In this document: in pieces, positions 23,380 to 31,930 of the stretch
Numbering within the stretch: position 1 is the first letter of the stretch
How the letters are laid out: each line of letters opens with the position of its first letter
Assembly: GCF_014205255.1 (NCBI RefSeq)
Contig: NZ_JACHNE010000001.1
Coordinates: 4,650,001-4,714,000, forward strand
DNA length: 64,000 bases
Direction: 5' to 3'
From: Streptomyces caelestis
Lineage (GTDB): Bacteria > Actinomycetota > Actinomycetes > Streptomycetales > Streptomycetaceae
Program-made: the position numbers and the translations under genes
Notes under the pieces: model-generated
Databases searched by the model: none
What the model saw: only the letters and a program-made list of their open reading frames with translations
What the model was told of the DNA's origin: nothing

Positions 23380-24915
23380 TCACCGGCTGCTCTGCGGGCT
23401 GTAGGGCTGGAGGAGCTGGTCGACGGGCGCGTAGTCGTCGGTGAGCGGCCGGGCGTCGCCGATCCAGGACGTGAGGTCGTCGCCGGTGGAGATCTTCCAG
23501 CCGGTCTGCCGGGCGTCCAGCGCTTCCTGCATCGCGCGCAGATCGACCGGCCGGTCGGAGGCGATCACCACCAGATTGCCGCCCTGGACGGTGGCGGTCG
23601 GGTCGAGGCCGATGTCGGTGGGTTCGCCGACGAGGGCGACGTGCTCGAAGGTCTCGCTGAGGGTGGCTGCCTCGGCACGCGCGAAGGCCAGGCCACCGTG
23701 ATCGATGAGGTTGGCGACGTACAGGCCGTCCTCGTCCAGCACCCGCCGTACGTCAGTCATCGCTTCCACCGTGGTGAGGTGCCACGGCACGCTGACGCCG
23801 CCGAAGGCGTCGCCGACGACGAGGTCACGACTGCCGGCGTCCAGTCGCCGCAGGCCGAGCCGGCCGTCCTCGACGCGCACGTCGATGCCCGCTCCCGGTC
23901 TCAGGCCGAGGTGGTCGCGGTCGATGCGCACGACCCCGCTGTCGATCTCGGACACCAGGCTGCGCGTCCCGGGCCGCGTGGCCGCGAGGTATCGGGGAAG
24001 GGTCAGCCCGCCGCCGCCCACGTGGTGGGCAGCGAGTGGCTCACCTTCGGGAAAGGCGGCATCGACCACCGACGCGATGGCGCGCACGTACTCGAATTCG
24101 AGGAAGGTCGGGTCGTCGACGTCGACGTAGGAGTGGCGCAAGCCGTCCAGGACGAGGGTGCGGCCGCTGTCCCGGTCGGGGTCCGCCACGACCCGTGCGC
24201 AGTGGTACCTGGTCTCCGTGTCGCAGCCACCGGGCGCGACCGTGACGGCGAGGCCGCCGGCGACGACCACGAGAGTCAGGGCAGGGGTGCCGCTCCACCC
24301 GCGCGTGCGCCACTCGACCAGCCCCGCGCCAGCCACCAGCAGTGTCCCCAGACCGATCAGGATGCCGCTGATCGGCAACCGCGAGACGAGGACGAAGCCG
24401 GTGAGGACGGTGCCGACGATGGCGCCGACGGTGCCGACGCCGGACAGCCGGCCGACAACCGTTCCGGTCTCGGCGAGGCTGGTGAGACGCAGCTTGGTGA
24501 CGATCGGCGTCACCGCCGAGAGCAGCGCGCCCGGCACGAGGATGGTCAGCGACGCGATCAGCAGGAGGATCGCCGGCGCCCACTCCGCGGTGCTGCGCAG
24601 CACGGCAGGGGTCAGCGCCACAACCGCTCCCGACACCCCGAGCGAGGGGCCTATGAGCCGGCGCGGATCGACCTGGTCGGCGATGCGCCCGCCCATCCAG
24701 GAGCCGACGGCGATCGCGGTGAGGGCGATGCCGATCACCATGGTGCTGGTCTCAAGGGTGAGGCCGAGGTAGGGAGCCAGCAGCCGCAGCGCGACGATCT
24801 CGACCACCAGGACTGCGGCCGAGGACCCGAACACGAGCACTGCGGCGGTACGGGGACCCAGGCCGTCGTGGTGAGGCGTGCCCTCGGCGGCAGGCGAGGA
24901 AGACGATCCGGTCAC
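23380..24915 (-). CDS. Membrane-fused spermidine synthase-like protein
   Basis: 511 residues. The N-terminal 210 residues form about seven membrane helices (VLVFGSSAAVLVVEIVALRL and onward). The C-terminal part is a spermidine-synthase-type Rossmann fold (HHVGGGGLTLPRYLAATRPG, SEIDSGVVRIDRDHLGL, VEDGRLGLRRL, VGDAFGGVSVPWHLTTVEAM). Such proteins are called fused MFS/spermidine synthases. Whether they make polyamines is unproven, since the usual aminopropyltransferase GGGDG motif is GGGGL here. It lies head-to-tail with DUF5990. Confidence 0.82.
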   Translation of the reverse strand: MTGSSSSPAAEGTPHHDGLGPRTAAVLVFGSSAAVLVVEIVALRLLAPYLGLTLETSTMVIGIALTAIAVGSWMGGRIADQVDPRRLIGPSLGVSGAVVALTPAVLRSTAEWAPAILLLIASLTILVPGALLSAVTPIVTKLRLTSLAETGTVVGRLSGVGTVGAIVGTVLTGFVLVSRLPISGILIGLGTLLVAGAGLVEWRTRGWSGTPALTLVVVAGGLAVTVAPGGCDTETRYHCARVVADPDRDSGRTLVLDGLRHSYVDVDDPTFLEFEYVRAIASVVDAAFPEGEPLAAHHVGGGGLTLPRYLAATRPGTRSLVSEIDSGVVRIDRDHLGLRPGAGIDVRVEDGRLGLRRLDAGSRDLVVGDAFGGVSVPWHLTTVEAMTDVRRVLDEDGLYVANLIDHGGLAFARAEAATLSETFEHVALVGEPTDIGLDPTATVQGGNLVVIASDRPVDLRAMQEALDARQTGWKISTGDDLTSWIGDARPLTDDYAPVDQLLQPYSPQSSR

Positions 24916-25007
24916 GCCGACATCCTTCCACGCGACTCATCGACCGGAGGGGAGAAAGCCGCGAGCACCCTTTCCGGCCCGGGCCGAAGACGTGTCCCCG
25001 CCCGCGC

Positions 25008-25883
25008 TCAGCCGGTTCGCCAGGCCGACTCGAGGGCCGTCCGGTTGTCGCGCAGGAGATCGTCCAGGTCCGTCTCGTAGAGCGAGTCCGGCACGTTGTC
25101 GGAGAAGATCTCCAGGACGCAGGGGCCGCGGTAGCCGACGCCGTGGGCGGCGTGCAGCAGTCGGCCGACCGGGATGTCGCCGGTGCCGACGCCGCGCCGG
25201 TCCATCCGCGAGCGGGGTGTGCGCCAGTCGCTGACCTGGAGCAGGAACAGGCGGTCGGGGGCGTCGGCGAGACGGGGGACGAGCTCCGGGTCCTGCCACA
25301 GGTTCCACAGGTCGAGGCAGACGCCCACGTTCTCGCGGTCGACCTCCTGGACGATGTCGAGCGCCTGCCGGTAGGTCCAGATGGCGGTCTCCGCGTTGAG
25401 CAGGACGGGGTTGAGGGGTTCCAGCGCGATCCGTACGCCGTTCTCGGCGGCGATGTCCGCCAGTTCGCGGTGATGGGTGACGACCTGGCGGATCGCCTCG
25501 TGCAGATTTCCGTCGGGCGCCGGCCCGGTGTTGGTGACGAAGACCGCGCCCGGGGCGAACGGTGCGATCAGCTCCACGCTGCGGCGGAAGCGCGCCAGCC
25601 GGTCACGCCGATCGGCGGGGTCCGGCTGGGTCTCGCTGGGGAACACGGTCCGTACGACGGGCTGGACCGAGCTGATCGGCAGTCCCGCCTCGGCGACCGA
25701 CGCGAGTTGCGCCTTGGCGCGGTCATGGTCCTGGTGGAGCTTGGTCTCGCACAGCTCGATCGCTTCGACCCCCAGGCCGGCGTAGTGCGTCAGGTCCTCC
25801 TCGAAGGACCAGGGCATGGTGGTGAACTGGTTGACGCCGTAGGGGAAGGCGAACGGAGGTGCGGTGCTGTCCGTGGGAGTCAT
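25008..25883 (-). CDS. Sugar phosphate isomerase/epimerase (AP-endonuclease-2 TIM barrel)
   Basis: 291 residues with the xylose-isomerase-like TIM barrel. Metal-ligand glutamates occur in VEAIELCETKL, NGVRIALEPLNPV and PCVLEIFSDNVPD, with the usual histidines between (HHRELADIAAENG). The family isomerises or epimerises free or phosphorylated sugars and inositols. Its ATG overlaps the preceding hydrolase stop by four bases, and ManA lies upstream, which supports carbohydrate metabolism. Confidence 0.8.
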   Translation of the reverse strand: MTPTDSTAPPFAFPYGVNQFTTMPWSFEEDLTHYAGLGVEAIELCETKLHQDHDRAKAQLASVAEAGLPISSVQPVVRTVFPSETQPDPADRRDRLARFRRSVELIAPFAPGAVFVTNTGPAPDGNLHEAIRQVVTHHRELADIAAENGVRIALEPLNPVLLNAETAIWTYRQALDIVQEVDRENVGVCLDLWNLWQDPELVPRLADAPDRLFLLQVSDWRTPRSRMDRRGVGTGDIPVGRLLHAAHGVGYRGPCVLEIFSDNVPDSLYETDLDDLLRDNRTALESAWRTG

Positions 25884-26713
25884 ACGAGTACCTCCGTGCC
25901 GTTGCTGCCGGTCAGGAAGCCGGTGACCGTCCGGTGGAACTTCTCCGGCTCGTCGAAGAACAGCGCGTGGCCGCTGTGCTCGAAGAAGACGGTCCGGGCG
26001 TCCGGGAGCGCCTCGCCGACCCAGGCGGGGCCCTGCCAGGGGAACACCTGGTCCTGACGTGCCACCAGGACCAGGCTGGGCAGCCGGATCGTGGGCAGCA
26101 GATCACGCCAGTCGTGGCGGGTGTGGTCGGCCATCAGGGCGTTGCGTGCGTACGCGGGGGACTTGGCCATCTCGGCCAGGAGCAGGTCCCTTTCCCGCGG
26201 GGTGGGTTCGGCCGTGAGGATGGTGCGGACCTGGTCCTCGTCGAAGGCCGCGGGGTCGCAGGTGAGCTGCGTCTGCAGGGCGGCCAGGGAGGGTTCGTCG
26301 TAGCAGGTGGCGTGTGCGTGCTTCCAGTCCGGTGCGTAGTACTGGCGGGGTGCCTGCTGGACGTACACCGCGCGGGCCAGGCGGTGGCTGCCGAACAGTT
26401 CCAGATAGCTCCAGATGACCGGGCAGCCCAGTGACCAGCCCAGAACGGTGACCTCGCGCAGGTCGAGTGCTTCGAGGAGCTCGAACAGGTCCTTGGCCAG
26501 CCGCGACACGCGGTAGCCGTGGCGGGGTTTGCCGGAGTCGCCGTGACCGCGCAGATCGACGGTGATGACGCGGGCGTGTTCGGCGAGGGCGTCCAGGTTG
26601 CGGGTGAAGAAGCGGCCGCTGAAGCCCCAGCCGTGGATCAGGACGAGGGGAGGGCCGGTGCCCTGTTCCTCGTAGTGGAGTTCGACGCCGTCGCTGGTGG
26701 TGATGGTGCCCAT
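25880..26713 (-). CDS. Alpha/beta hydrolase
   Basis: 277 residues, standard fold. The oxyanion motif is VLIHGWGFSGRFF, the nucleophile elbow GWSLGCPV (Ser), and the histidine HSGHALFFDEPEKFH. It hydrolyses an ester, lactone or similar bond; haloperoxidase-like and esterase members look alike. It is coupled (ATGA) to the TIM-barrel isomerase and 28 bases after ManA. Confidence 0.85.
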   Translation of the reverse strand: MGTITTSDGVELHYEEQGTGPPLVLIHGWGFSGRFFTRNLDALAEHARVITVDLRGHGDSGKPRHGYRVSRLAKDLFELLEALDLREVTVLGWSLGCPVIWSYLELFGSHRLARAVYVQQAPRQYYAPDWKHAHATCYDEPSLAALQTQLTCDPAAFDEDQVRTILTAEPTPRERDLLLAEMAKSPAYARNALMADHTRHDWRDLLPTIRLPSLVLVARQDQVFPWQGPAWVGEALPDARTVFFEHSGHALFFDEPEKFHRTVTGFLTGSNGTEVLV

Positions 26714-26741
26714 GGGTCTCCTTCTCCGTGCTTCTGGCCTT

Positions 26742-27827
26742 CTACGTGCCTTCTGTCCGAGGGTCGGTCAGGCCCTCACCGAGCGCGGCCACGGCGGCGG
26801 CCCCGTGCCCCGCCGCGAGCAGCGGCGTGCGGATGTCCTGTTCCAGGTCGGGCAGGTAGCCGAGGAGGACGTCGGCGGGCCCCTGGATCCGTACGCGGCC
26901 CAGCGCGGCCGGCAGCAGCAGGCTCCGGGCCCGCCCGAGCCGCTCGGACCGGCCACCGGACTCCACGGTGACCGGGGCACCGGCGTTGCTGACGACCAGC
27001 GCTGTGGAGAAGTCGTGCACCAGTGGGGCCGTGGTGCCCGCCCGCCACCGCTCCAGGGCGAAGTACGGCCCGGCGCACAGCACGGTGTGCTCCACTCCGT
27101 CATCGACCTGGATGCTCAAGCCGGAGTGGAACTCGGGACGCGATCCGGGACGCCACTCGTCGAGCAGCCGCCCGAGGTTGGTGTGCCACTCCCCGTCGTC
27201 CAGTTCCGAGTCGTCCTCCATGCGCCGGCGCATGGCGTGCTGCTGGATGTCGGAGGTCTGCTCGATCTCGTAGACCAGTGTGTCCGGGCCGAAACTGTGC
27301 AGGGTGCCGCCGGGTACGTAGACGGTCTGCCCGGCCCGCACCGGAAGCCGGCGCATGACCGCGTCGAAGTCCTGCGCCAGCAGGGCCCGGTGCAGGGTGT
27401 CCCGGTCCACACCGGCCTTCACCCCCACCAGGGCGGTGGCTCCCGGGGCCGCGTCGAGGACGTGCCACGCCTCGGTCTTGCCGTTGGGCTCGCCTTCCAG
27501 CCGGCGCGCGGTGTGGTCGTCGGCGTGCAGATGGACCGGAAGGGCGCCGGTGCCGTCGATGAACTTGGTCAGCACCGGGAAACGCGGGCCGCGCCACCCG
27601 CGCCCCACGAGTTCGTCGGGGTGGTCCTCGACGAGCCGGCGCAGCGTGCGGCCGTCCAGCGAGCCGTCCGCGACCCGTGCTCCCTCGCCGTCCACATCGC
27701 TGACCTCCCAGGTCTCCGCGACCGGGCCGTCGGGCAGGCCGGTACGGCCCAGCCGTTCGGCGAGGGCCCGGCCGCCGAAGACGTGCTGCTTGACCGGGGT
27801 GGTCAGCCGCAAGGGATACCAGTCCAC
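26742..27827 (-). CDS. manA: Class I mannose-6-phosphate isomerase-like protein
   Basis: 361 residues from a GTG with AGGAGG upstream. Cupin metal-site motifs are visible: FPVLTKFIDGTGALPVHLHA, GKTEAWHVLD and GQTVYVPGGTLHSFGPDTLV. It interconverts mannose-6-phosphate and fructose-6-phosphate in the cytoplasm, using zinc. It resembles the shorter two-cupin ManA form of Bacillus and actinobacteria. First gene of a run with the hydrolase and isomerase. True substrate may be another sugar phosphate. Confidence 0.8.
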   Translation of the reverse strand: MDWYPLRLTTPVKQHVFGGRALAERLGRTGLPDGPVAETWEVSDVDGEGARVADGSLDGRTLRRLVEDHPDELVGRGWRGPRFPVLTKFIDGTGALPVHLHADDHTARRLEGEPNGKTEAWHVLDAAPGATALVGVKAGVDRDTLHRALLAQDFDAVMRRLPVRAGQTVYVPGGTLHSFGPDTLVYEIEQTSDIQQHAMRRRMEDDSELDDGEWHTNLGRLLDEWRPGSRPEFHSGLSIQVDDGVEHTVLCAGPYFALERWRAGTTAPLVHDFSTALVVSNAGAPVTVESGGRSERLGRARSLLLPAALGRVRIQGPADVLLGYLPDLEQDIRTPLLAAGHGAAAVAALGEGLTDPRTEGT

Positions 27828-27865
27828 GGTCCCTCCTGGTTGCTGATGGACTCTGACCGTGAGTC

Positions 27866-28708
27866 TCAGAGAATGGGCTGACCGCCGGTGACGGCGATGC
27901 GCGCGCCCGAGACGTACGCGGACTCGTCCGAGGCGAGCATGACGTACACGGGGGCGAGTTCGGCCGGCTGCCCGGCCCGGCCCAGCGGCGTCTCGTCGCC
28001 GAAGTCCTCGACCTGCTCGGGCGGCATCGTGGCGGGGATCAGCGGCGTCCAGATGGGACCGGGGGCGACGCTGTTGACCCGGATGCCCCGCTCGGCGAGC
28101 GACTGGGACAGCGAGCCGACCATGTTGGCGATGCCCGCCTTCGTCGCGTTGTACGCCAGCAGGCCCGGCGGCGGCGAGTCGGAGTTCACCGAGGTGGACG
28201 CGATGATCGAGGCACCCGACTTCATGTGCGGCACCGCCGCCTTGCAGAGGTGGAACATGGCGCTGAGGTTGGTCGCCAGCGTGTGGTCCCACTCCTCGTC
28301 GGGGACCTCCTCGATCGAGTCGCGGAACATCTGGAACGCCGCGTTGCTGACCAGGACGTCGATGCGGCCGAACGCCTCGACGGCCCGGGCCACCACCTCC
28401 CGGCAGTGGGCGGGATCGGACAGGTCGCCCGGCACCAGGACGGCCTCGCGGCCGGCCTCCTCCACCCAGCGCGCCGTGTCGCGGGCGTCGTCCTCCTCCT
28501 CGTTCAGGTGCGAGAGGAGGACATCGGCGCCCTCGCGGGCGTAGGCGATCGCGACGGCCTTGCCGATGCCGCTGTCACCACCGGTGATCACGGCCTTCTT
28601 CCCGGCCAGCCGGCCCGATCCGCGGTAACTGTGCTCACCGTGGTCGGCCCTGGGCTGCAGCTCCGCCTCGGTCCCCGGGGGCTGTTGCTGCTGTGCGGGC
28701 TTGTTCAT
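27866..28708 (-). CDS. SDR-family oxidoreductase (YghA-like)
   Basis: 280 residues from the ATG with GGAGG upstream. A hydrophilic head (NKPAQQQQPPGTEAE) precedes AVITGGDSGIGKAVAIAYA (cofactor site), VSNAAFQMF, the catalytic Ser in STSVNSDSPPP and YNATKAG (Tyr/Lys). The layout matches E. coli YghA and Bacillus general-stress SDRs. It uses NAD(P) to reduce or oxidise an unknown alcohol or aldehyde. Confidence 0.88.
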   Translation of the reverse strand: MNKPAQQQQPPGTEAELQPRADHGEHSYRGSGRLAGKKAVITGGDSGIGKAVAIAYAREGADVLLSHLNEEEDDARDTARWVEEAGREAVLVPGDLSDPAHCREVVARAVEAFGRIDVLVSNAAFQMFRDSIEEVPDEEWDHTLATNLSAMFHLCKAAVPHMKSGASIIASTSVNSDSPPPGLLAYNATKAGIANMVGSLSQSLAERGIRVNSVAPGPIWTPLIPATMPPEQVEDFGDETPLGRAGQPAELAPVYVMLASDESAYVSGARIAVTGGQPIL

Positions 28709-29118
28709 GGGGACAAACCTCCTTCTCTTTCCTTGCGTTCCGGTCGGGTGGCACACGGGCGCGTGTCTGCCCGTTCCCGACCGGACGGTGACTGGTTCGG
28801 AATGTCGGAATGCCGGAATGGAGGTCGTGATGCCGTCGGCTGCGCACGGGCCACCACGCCAGAGGTGCGGCAAAGAGGAAGGGTGACGGTGCCCCTCGCG
28901 CCGGGCGGGGTACCCGGGGCGCGTGGGAACAAACCGGACTTGACGCCCGGCGCACGCCAACCCCTGTGCGGCCCAGATCGGGAAGTTCGGGTTCTACGGG
29001 GTCGCCGCTGTTCCCCGGCCTGAGAACCCACGCCTCATCAGAACGCCCATGTCCGTCTGTCCGTCCGTACGCGTGTGACGTTTGAGCATGCAGGTGCGCT
29101 GGATGTTGGGGGCGGCCT
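28709..29118. other. Intergenic stretch, no gene seen
   Basis: About 410 bases separate the SDR start from the small secreted ORF. Frames read only as low-complexity Arg/Pro/Gly strings. Both outward promoters should lie here. Confidence 0.4.
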
Positions 29119-29453
29119 GTGACGGCTGTGCCCGAGTCACGGAAATGGGGGATGAGGGTGGCTCCGCGTGCAGCACGTCATCGGCGTTCGGTGAAGCGTC
29201 GTGTTCTTGCCGGGGTTTCCGCCGCCGCGGCGGCCGGAATCGCGGTCAGCGCGACGATGGCCATGAACGCCGAGGCGGCGTGGACGTCGCCGGCGCCCGC
29301 CTGATCAGCCGTTCCGGCACCTTCGGCACCGTGAGGACACTCACGTCGGACGGCCGGGTCCCCCAGGTCGACACCCGCCCGACCTCGCGGTTCACGGTGA
29401 TCTGGCAGCAGGAGAGCTTCCCGTACACGATCAAGTCGGTCACCGGTCCCTGA
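29119..29453 (+). pseudogene. Possible frameshifted small secreted protein
   Basis: The first frame gives a basic start and a clear signal peptide (VKRRVLAGVSAAAAAGIAVS then AMNAEAAWTSPAPA) and stops at 29304. An overlapping frame continues LISRSGTFGTVRTLTSDGRV then TSRFTVIWQQESFPYTIKSV and stops at 29453. Joined, these would make a normal 100-residue exported protein, so a one-base shift near 29300 is likely. Family unknown. The alternative is a genuine 61-residue secreted peptide. Confidence 0.4.
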
Positions 29454-29519
29454 CCGGCTTCAACTGCCCCGCTTTTCCCACTCGGCGGGTTCCCACTCTT
29501 CCCTCTGTGAAGGAGACAC

Positions 29520-30323
29520 ATGCGCAAGCGCGCTGCCTTTGCCCTGCTCAGCGCCGTCGCCGCGCTGGCCGGCTACGCCGCCCCCGGTGCCTACGCGGGC
29601 GAGACCCAGACCGACGTCCACATCAGCAACGTTTCCTTCGACGGTGGCAAGTACATCGTCGTCGGTCTCTACGCCAAGACGGTCACGGTTTCGGGGACCT
29701 TCACCCACCCGTCGGGCATCCAGGACGCGGACTTCGTCCTGTGGCGCGGACCGGACGGTGCGAACCCCTACGAGACCTACGACGACCGCATCGTGTCGAA
29801 CCAGTACTACTCCCATGCGGACTGCGTCGCCTCGAGCGCCACCACCTCCACCTGCTCGCAGACGATCTCCCTCGAACCGGACTGGAAGTACGGCGGCACC
29901 GCGCTCACCAACGCCCACGCCGGCACCTGGAAGGTCAGTGTGCAGGGGGTGGCCAACGACGACAGCTGGACCCAGACGGCGAGCTACACCACGACCCGTC
30001 TGCAGCGCCAGTCCGTGCTCACCGTGAACGCGGGCCCGGAACCGGCTGCCGGCGGCAAGACCCTCACCGTCACCGGCAGGCTCACCCGGGCCGACTGGGA
30101 CAATCTCGATTACCGGGGTTACACCAGCCAGCCGGTGAAGCTCCAGTTCCGCAAGGCCGGCACCACGACCTACGCGACCGTCAAGACCGTGTACACCTCC
30201 AGCACCGGCAACCTGACGACCACGGTCACCGCCTCCGAAGACGGCTACTGGCGCTGGAACTTCGCAGGGACCTCCACCACCCCGGCCGTCAAGGCGACCG
30301 GCGACTTCGTGGACGTGCAATAA
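29520..30323 (+). CDS. Secreted beta-sandwich protein, unknown function
   Basis: 267 residues. A short signal peptide (KRAAFALLSAVAALAGYAAP, cut near AYA-GE) is followed by Thr/Ser/Tyr-rich beta sequence. A C-terminal Ig-like domain (SVLTVNAGPEPAAGGKTLTV, TGRLTRADW, QPVKLQFRKAGTTTY) is seen in Streptomyces exported proteins. Two cysteines (DCVASS and STCSQT) may form a disulphide. GAAGGAG precedes the ATG. Function not recognised. Confidence 0.7.
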   Translation: MRKRAAFALLSAVAALAGYAAPGAYAGETQTDVHISNVSFDGGKYIVVGLYAKTVTVSGTFTHPSGIQDADFVLWRGPDGANPYETYDDRIVSNQYYSHADCVASSATTSTCSQTISLEPDWKYGGTALTNAHAGTWKVSVQGVANDDSWTQTASYTTTRLQRQSVLTVNAGPEPAAGGKTLTVTGRLTRADWDNLDYRGYTSQPVKLQFRKAGTTTYATVKTVYTSSTGNLTTTVTASEDGYWRWNFAGTSTTPAVKATGDFVDVQ

Positions 30324-30583
30324 CCCGAACGTGAGGCAGCGGGAGCCACCGCAACCCCATGGGTGTGCAGGGGCGTGCACCCCACCCACCGCTCCCGGCA
30401 GCAACGTCCTGGCGGGGCGCCGTGGTGCGTAGCCGGCGCCGGATGAGGCGGGGTCACCTCACCCGGCGCCGGAGCTCCACCCGGGTCGTCGGTGGGCGTA
30501 CTCGGTGACGACTCGGGCGAGGGACCCGTGCGGACGGGGTACACACATGGCTTGGAAATGACCGCGTCTGGCAGGAGGTCGCA

Positions 30584-31852
30584 GTGACGCTTTCAGACGT
30601 GGTCTACGTCTGTCTGGGCCTGGGGGCACTGGGGGCGGCTGTGCTGCCCCGGGTGGTGTCCAAGCGGCCGTTCTCCCTGCCCATGGTCTTCCTTGCCGCG
30701 GGGGTTCTGATCGAGTTGCTGCCGGTGGGCGTGCCGGCCGTGGATCCCGTTCGTGATCGCTTGTGGGTCGAGCACACCACCGAGGTGTGTGTGATCGTGT
30801 CCCTGATGGGCGCGGGGCTCGCCATCGACCGGCCCTTCGGATGGCGCCGGTGGTCCGGTACATGGCGGTTGCTGGGCATCACGATGCCGCTGACCGTGGC
30901 GGTCGTCGCCCTGCTGGCCTGGGGGCTGCTCGACTGGCCGCCCGCTGCCGCCCTGCTGCTGGGGGCCGTGCTCGCGCCCACGGATCCCGTGCTGGCCGGT
31001 GAGGTGCGTGTGGGCGAGCCGCTCGGTACCGAGCGCGACGAGGACGAGGTGCGGTTCTCCCTGACCAGTGAGGCCGGGCTGAACGACGGACTCGCCTTTC
31101 CGTTCGCCTACGCGGCCATCGCCCTCGCCGCGGCGGCCGGGACGGGGTGGTCGGCGGACTGGATCGGTTCGTGGGCGCTGACCGACCTGCTGGGCAAGTG
31201 CGCTGTGGGGCTGGCCGTCGGGGGTGGTGCCGGCTGGTTGCTGGGGTGGATGTTCTTCCGCGTGCGCACGTCGGTGCTGCGGCTGTCCGAGCACATGGAG
31301 GGCTTCGTGGCGCTGGGAGCCACCTTCCTGTCCTATGGCGTCGCCGAGGTGCTCCACGGCTACGGCTTCCTGTCCGTGTTCGTGACCGCCTGCGTCATCC
31401 GGGCCGCCGAGCGCAGCCATGGCTATCACAAGGTGCTGCACGAGTTCACCGAGCAGATCGAGCGGTTGCTCACGGCCGTGCTGCTGTTCCTGCTCGGCGG
31501 TTACCTGGTGGCCGGCGCATTGTCCGCCCTGACGCTGATGGGCGCGCTGGTCGCCGTTCTCGTGCTGCTGGTCGTACGGCCGCTGACCGGGTGGCTGGCA
31601 CAGGTACGGACCGCCATGGGGAAGAAGGAACGAGCCGTGGTCGCCCTCTTCGGGATCCGGGGCATCGGTTCGCTCTTCTACCTGTCCTACGCGCTGGGGC
31701 AGGACTCCTTCGGCGGGCTGGAGCGGGAGCTGTGGGCGACCGTGGCCCTCACGGTGGTGATCTCGGTGGTGCTGCACGGCGTCATGGCGACCCCGGCCAT
31801 CGGCTACCTGGACCGGCGGCGCGACGAGGCGGAGCTCGGCGGTCGGTCGTAG
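30584..31852 (+). CDS. CPA1-family Na+/H+ antiporter-like protein
   Basis: 422 residues with about twelve membrane helices. Antiporter motifs are GAVLAPTDPVLAGEV (broken TDP helix) and SEAGLNDGLAFPFAYAAI (the Asn-Asp ion-binding pair). It exchanges a monovalent cation for protons across the membrane. A GTG start fits 12 bases after GGAGG. It is convergent to the alanine/sodium symporter, and both may answer to sodium. Ends before a 19-bp stem terminator. Confidence 0.88.
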   Translation: MTLSDVVYVCLGLGALGAAVLPRVVSKRPFSLPMVFLAAGVLIELLPVGVPAVDPVRDRLWVEHTTEVCVIVSLMGAGLAIDRPFGWRRWSGTWRLLGITMPLTVAVVALLAWGLLDWPPAAALLLGAVLAPTDPVLAGEVRVGEPLGTERDEDEVRFSLTSEAGLNDGLAFPFAYAAIALAAAAGTGWSADWIGSWALTDLLGKCAVGLAVGGGAGWLLGWMFFRVRTSVLRLSEHMEGFVALGATFLSYGVAEVLHGYGFLSVFVTACVIRAAERSHGYHKVLHEFTEQIERLLTAVLLFLLGGYLVAGALSALTLMGALVAVLVLLVVRPLTGWLAQVRTAMGKKERAVVALFGIRGIGSLFYLSYALGQDSFGGLERELWATVALTVVISVVLHGVMATPAIGYLDRRRDEAELGGRS

Positions 31853-31861
31853 GCGGCAGGC

Positions 31862-31908
31862 GTACGGGCCCGTACTCACCAAGGCGCGAGGTGAGTACGG
31901 GCCCGTAC
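31862..31908. terminator. 19-bp stem bidirectional terminator
   Basis: Arms 31862-31880 and 31890-31908 (starting GTACGGGCCCGTACTCACC) are exact reverse complements with a 9-base loop. It sits between the convergent antiporter and symporter genes, serving both. Confidence 0.85.
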
Positions 31909-31930
31909 CGGAGCGGGGCCGCGGGGGCGG

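Noticed and set aside
23191..25080. 629-codon plus-strand frame opposite the spermidine-synthase-like gene
   Set aside because: Antisense shadow of a gene with helices and a Rossmann fold.
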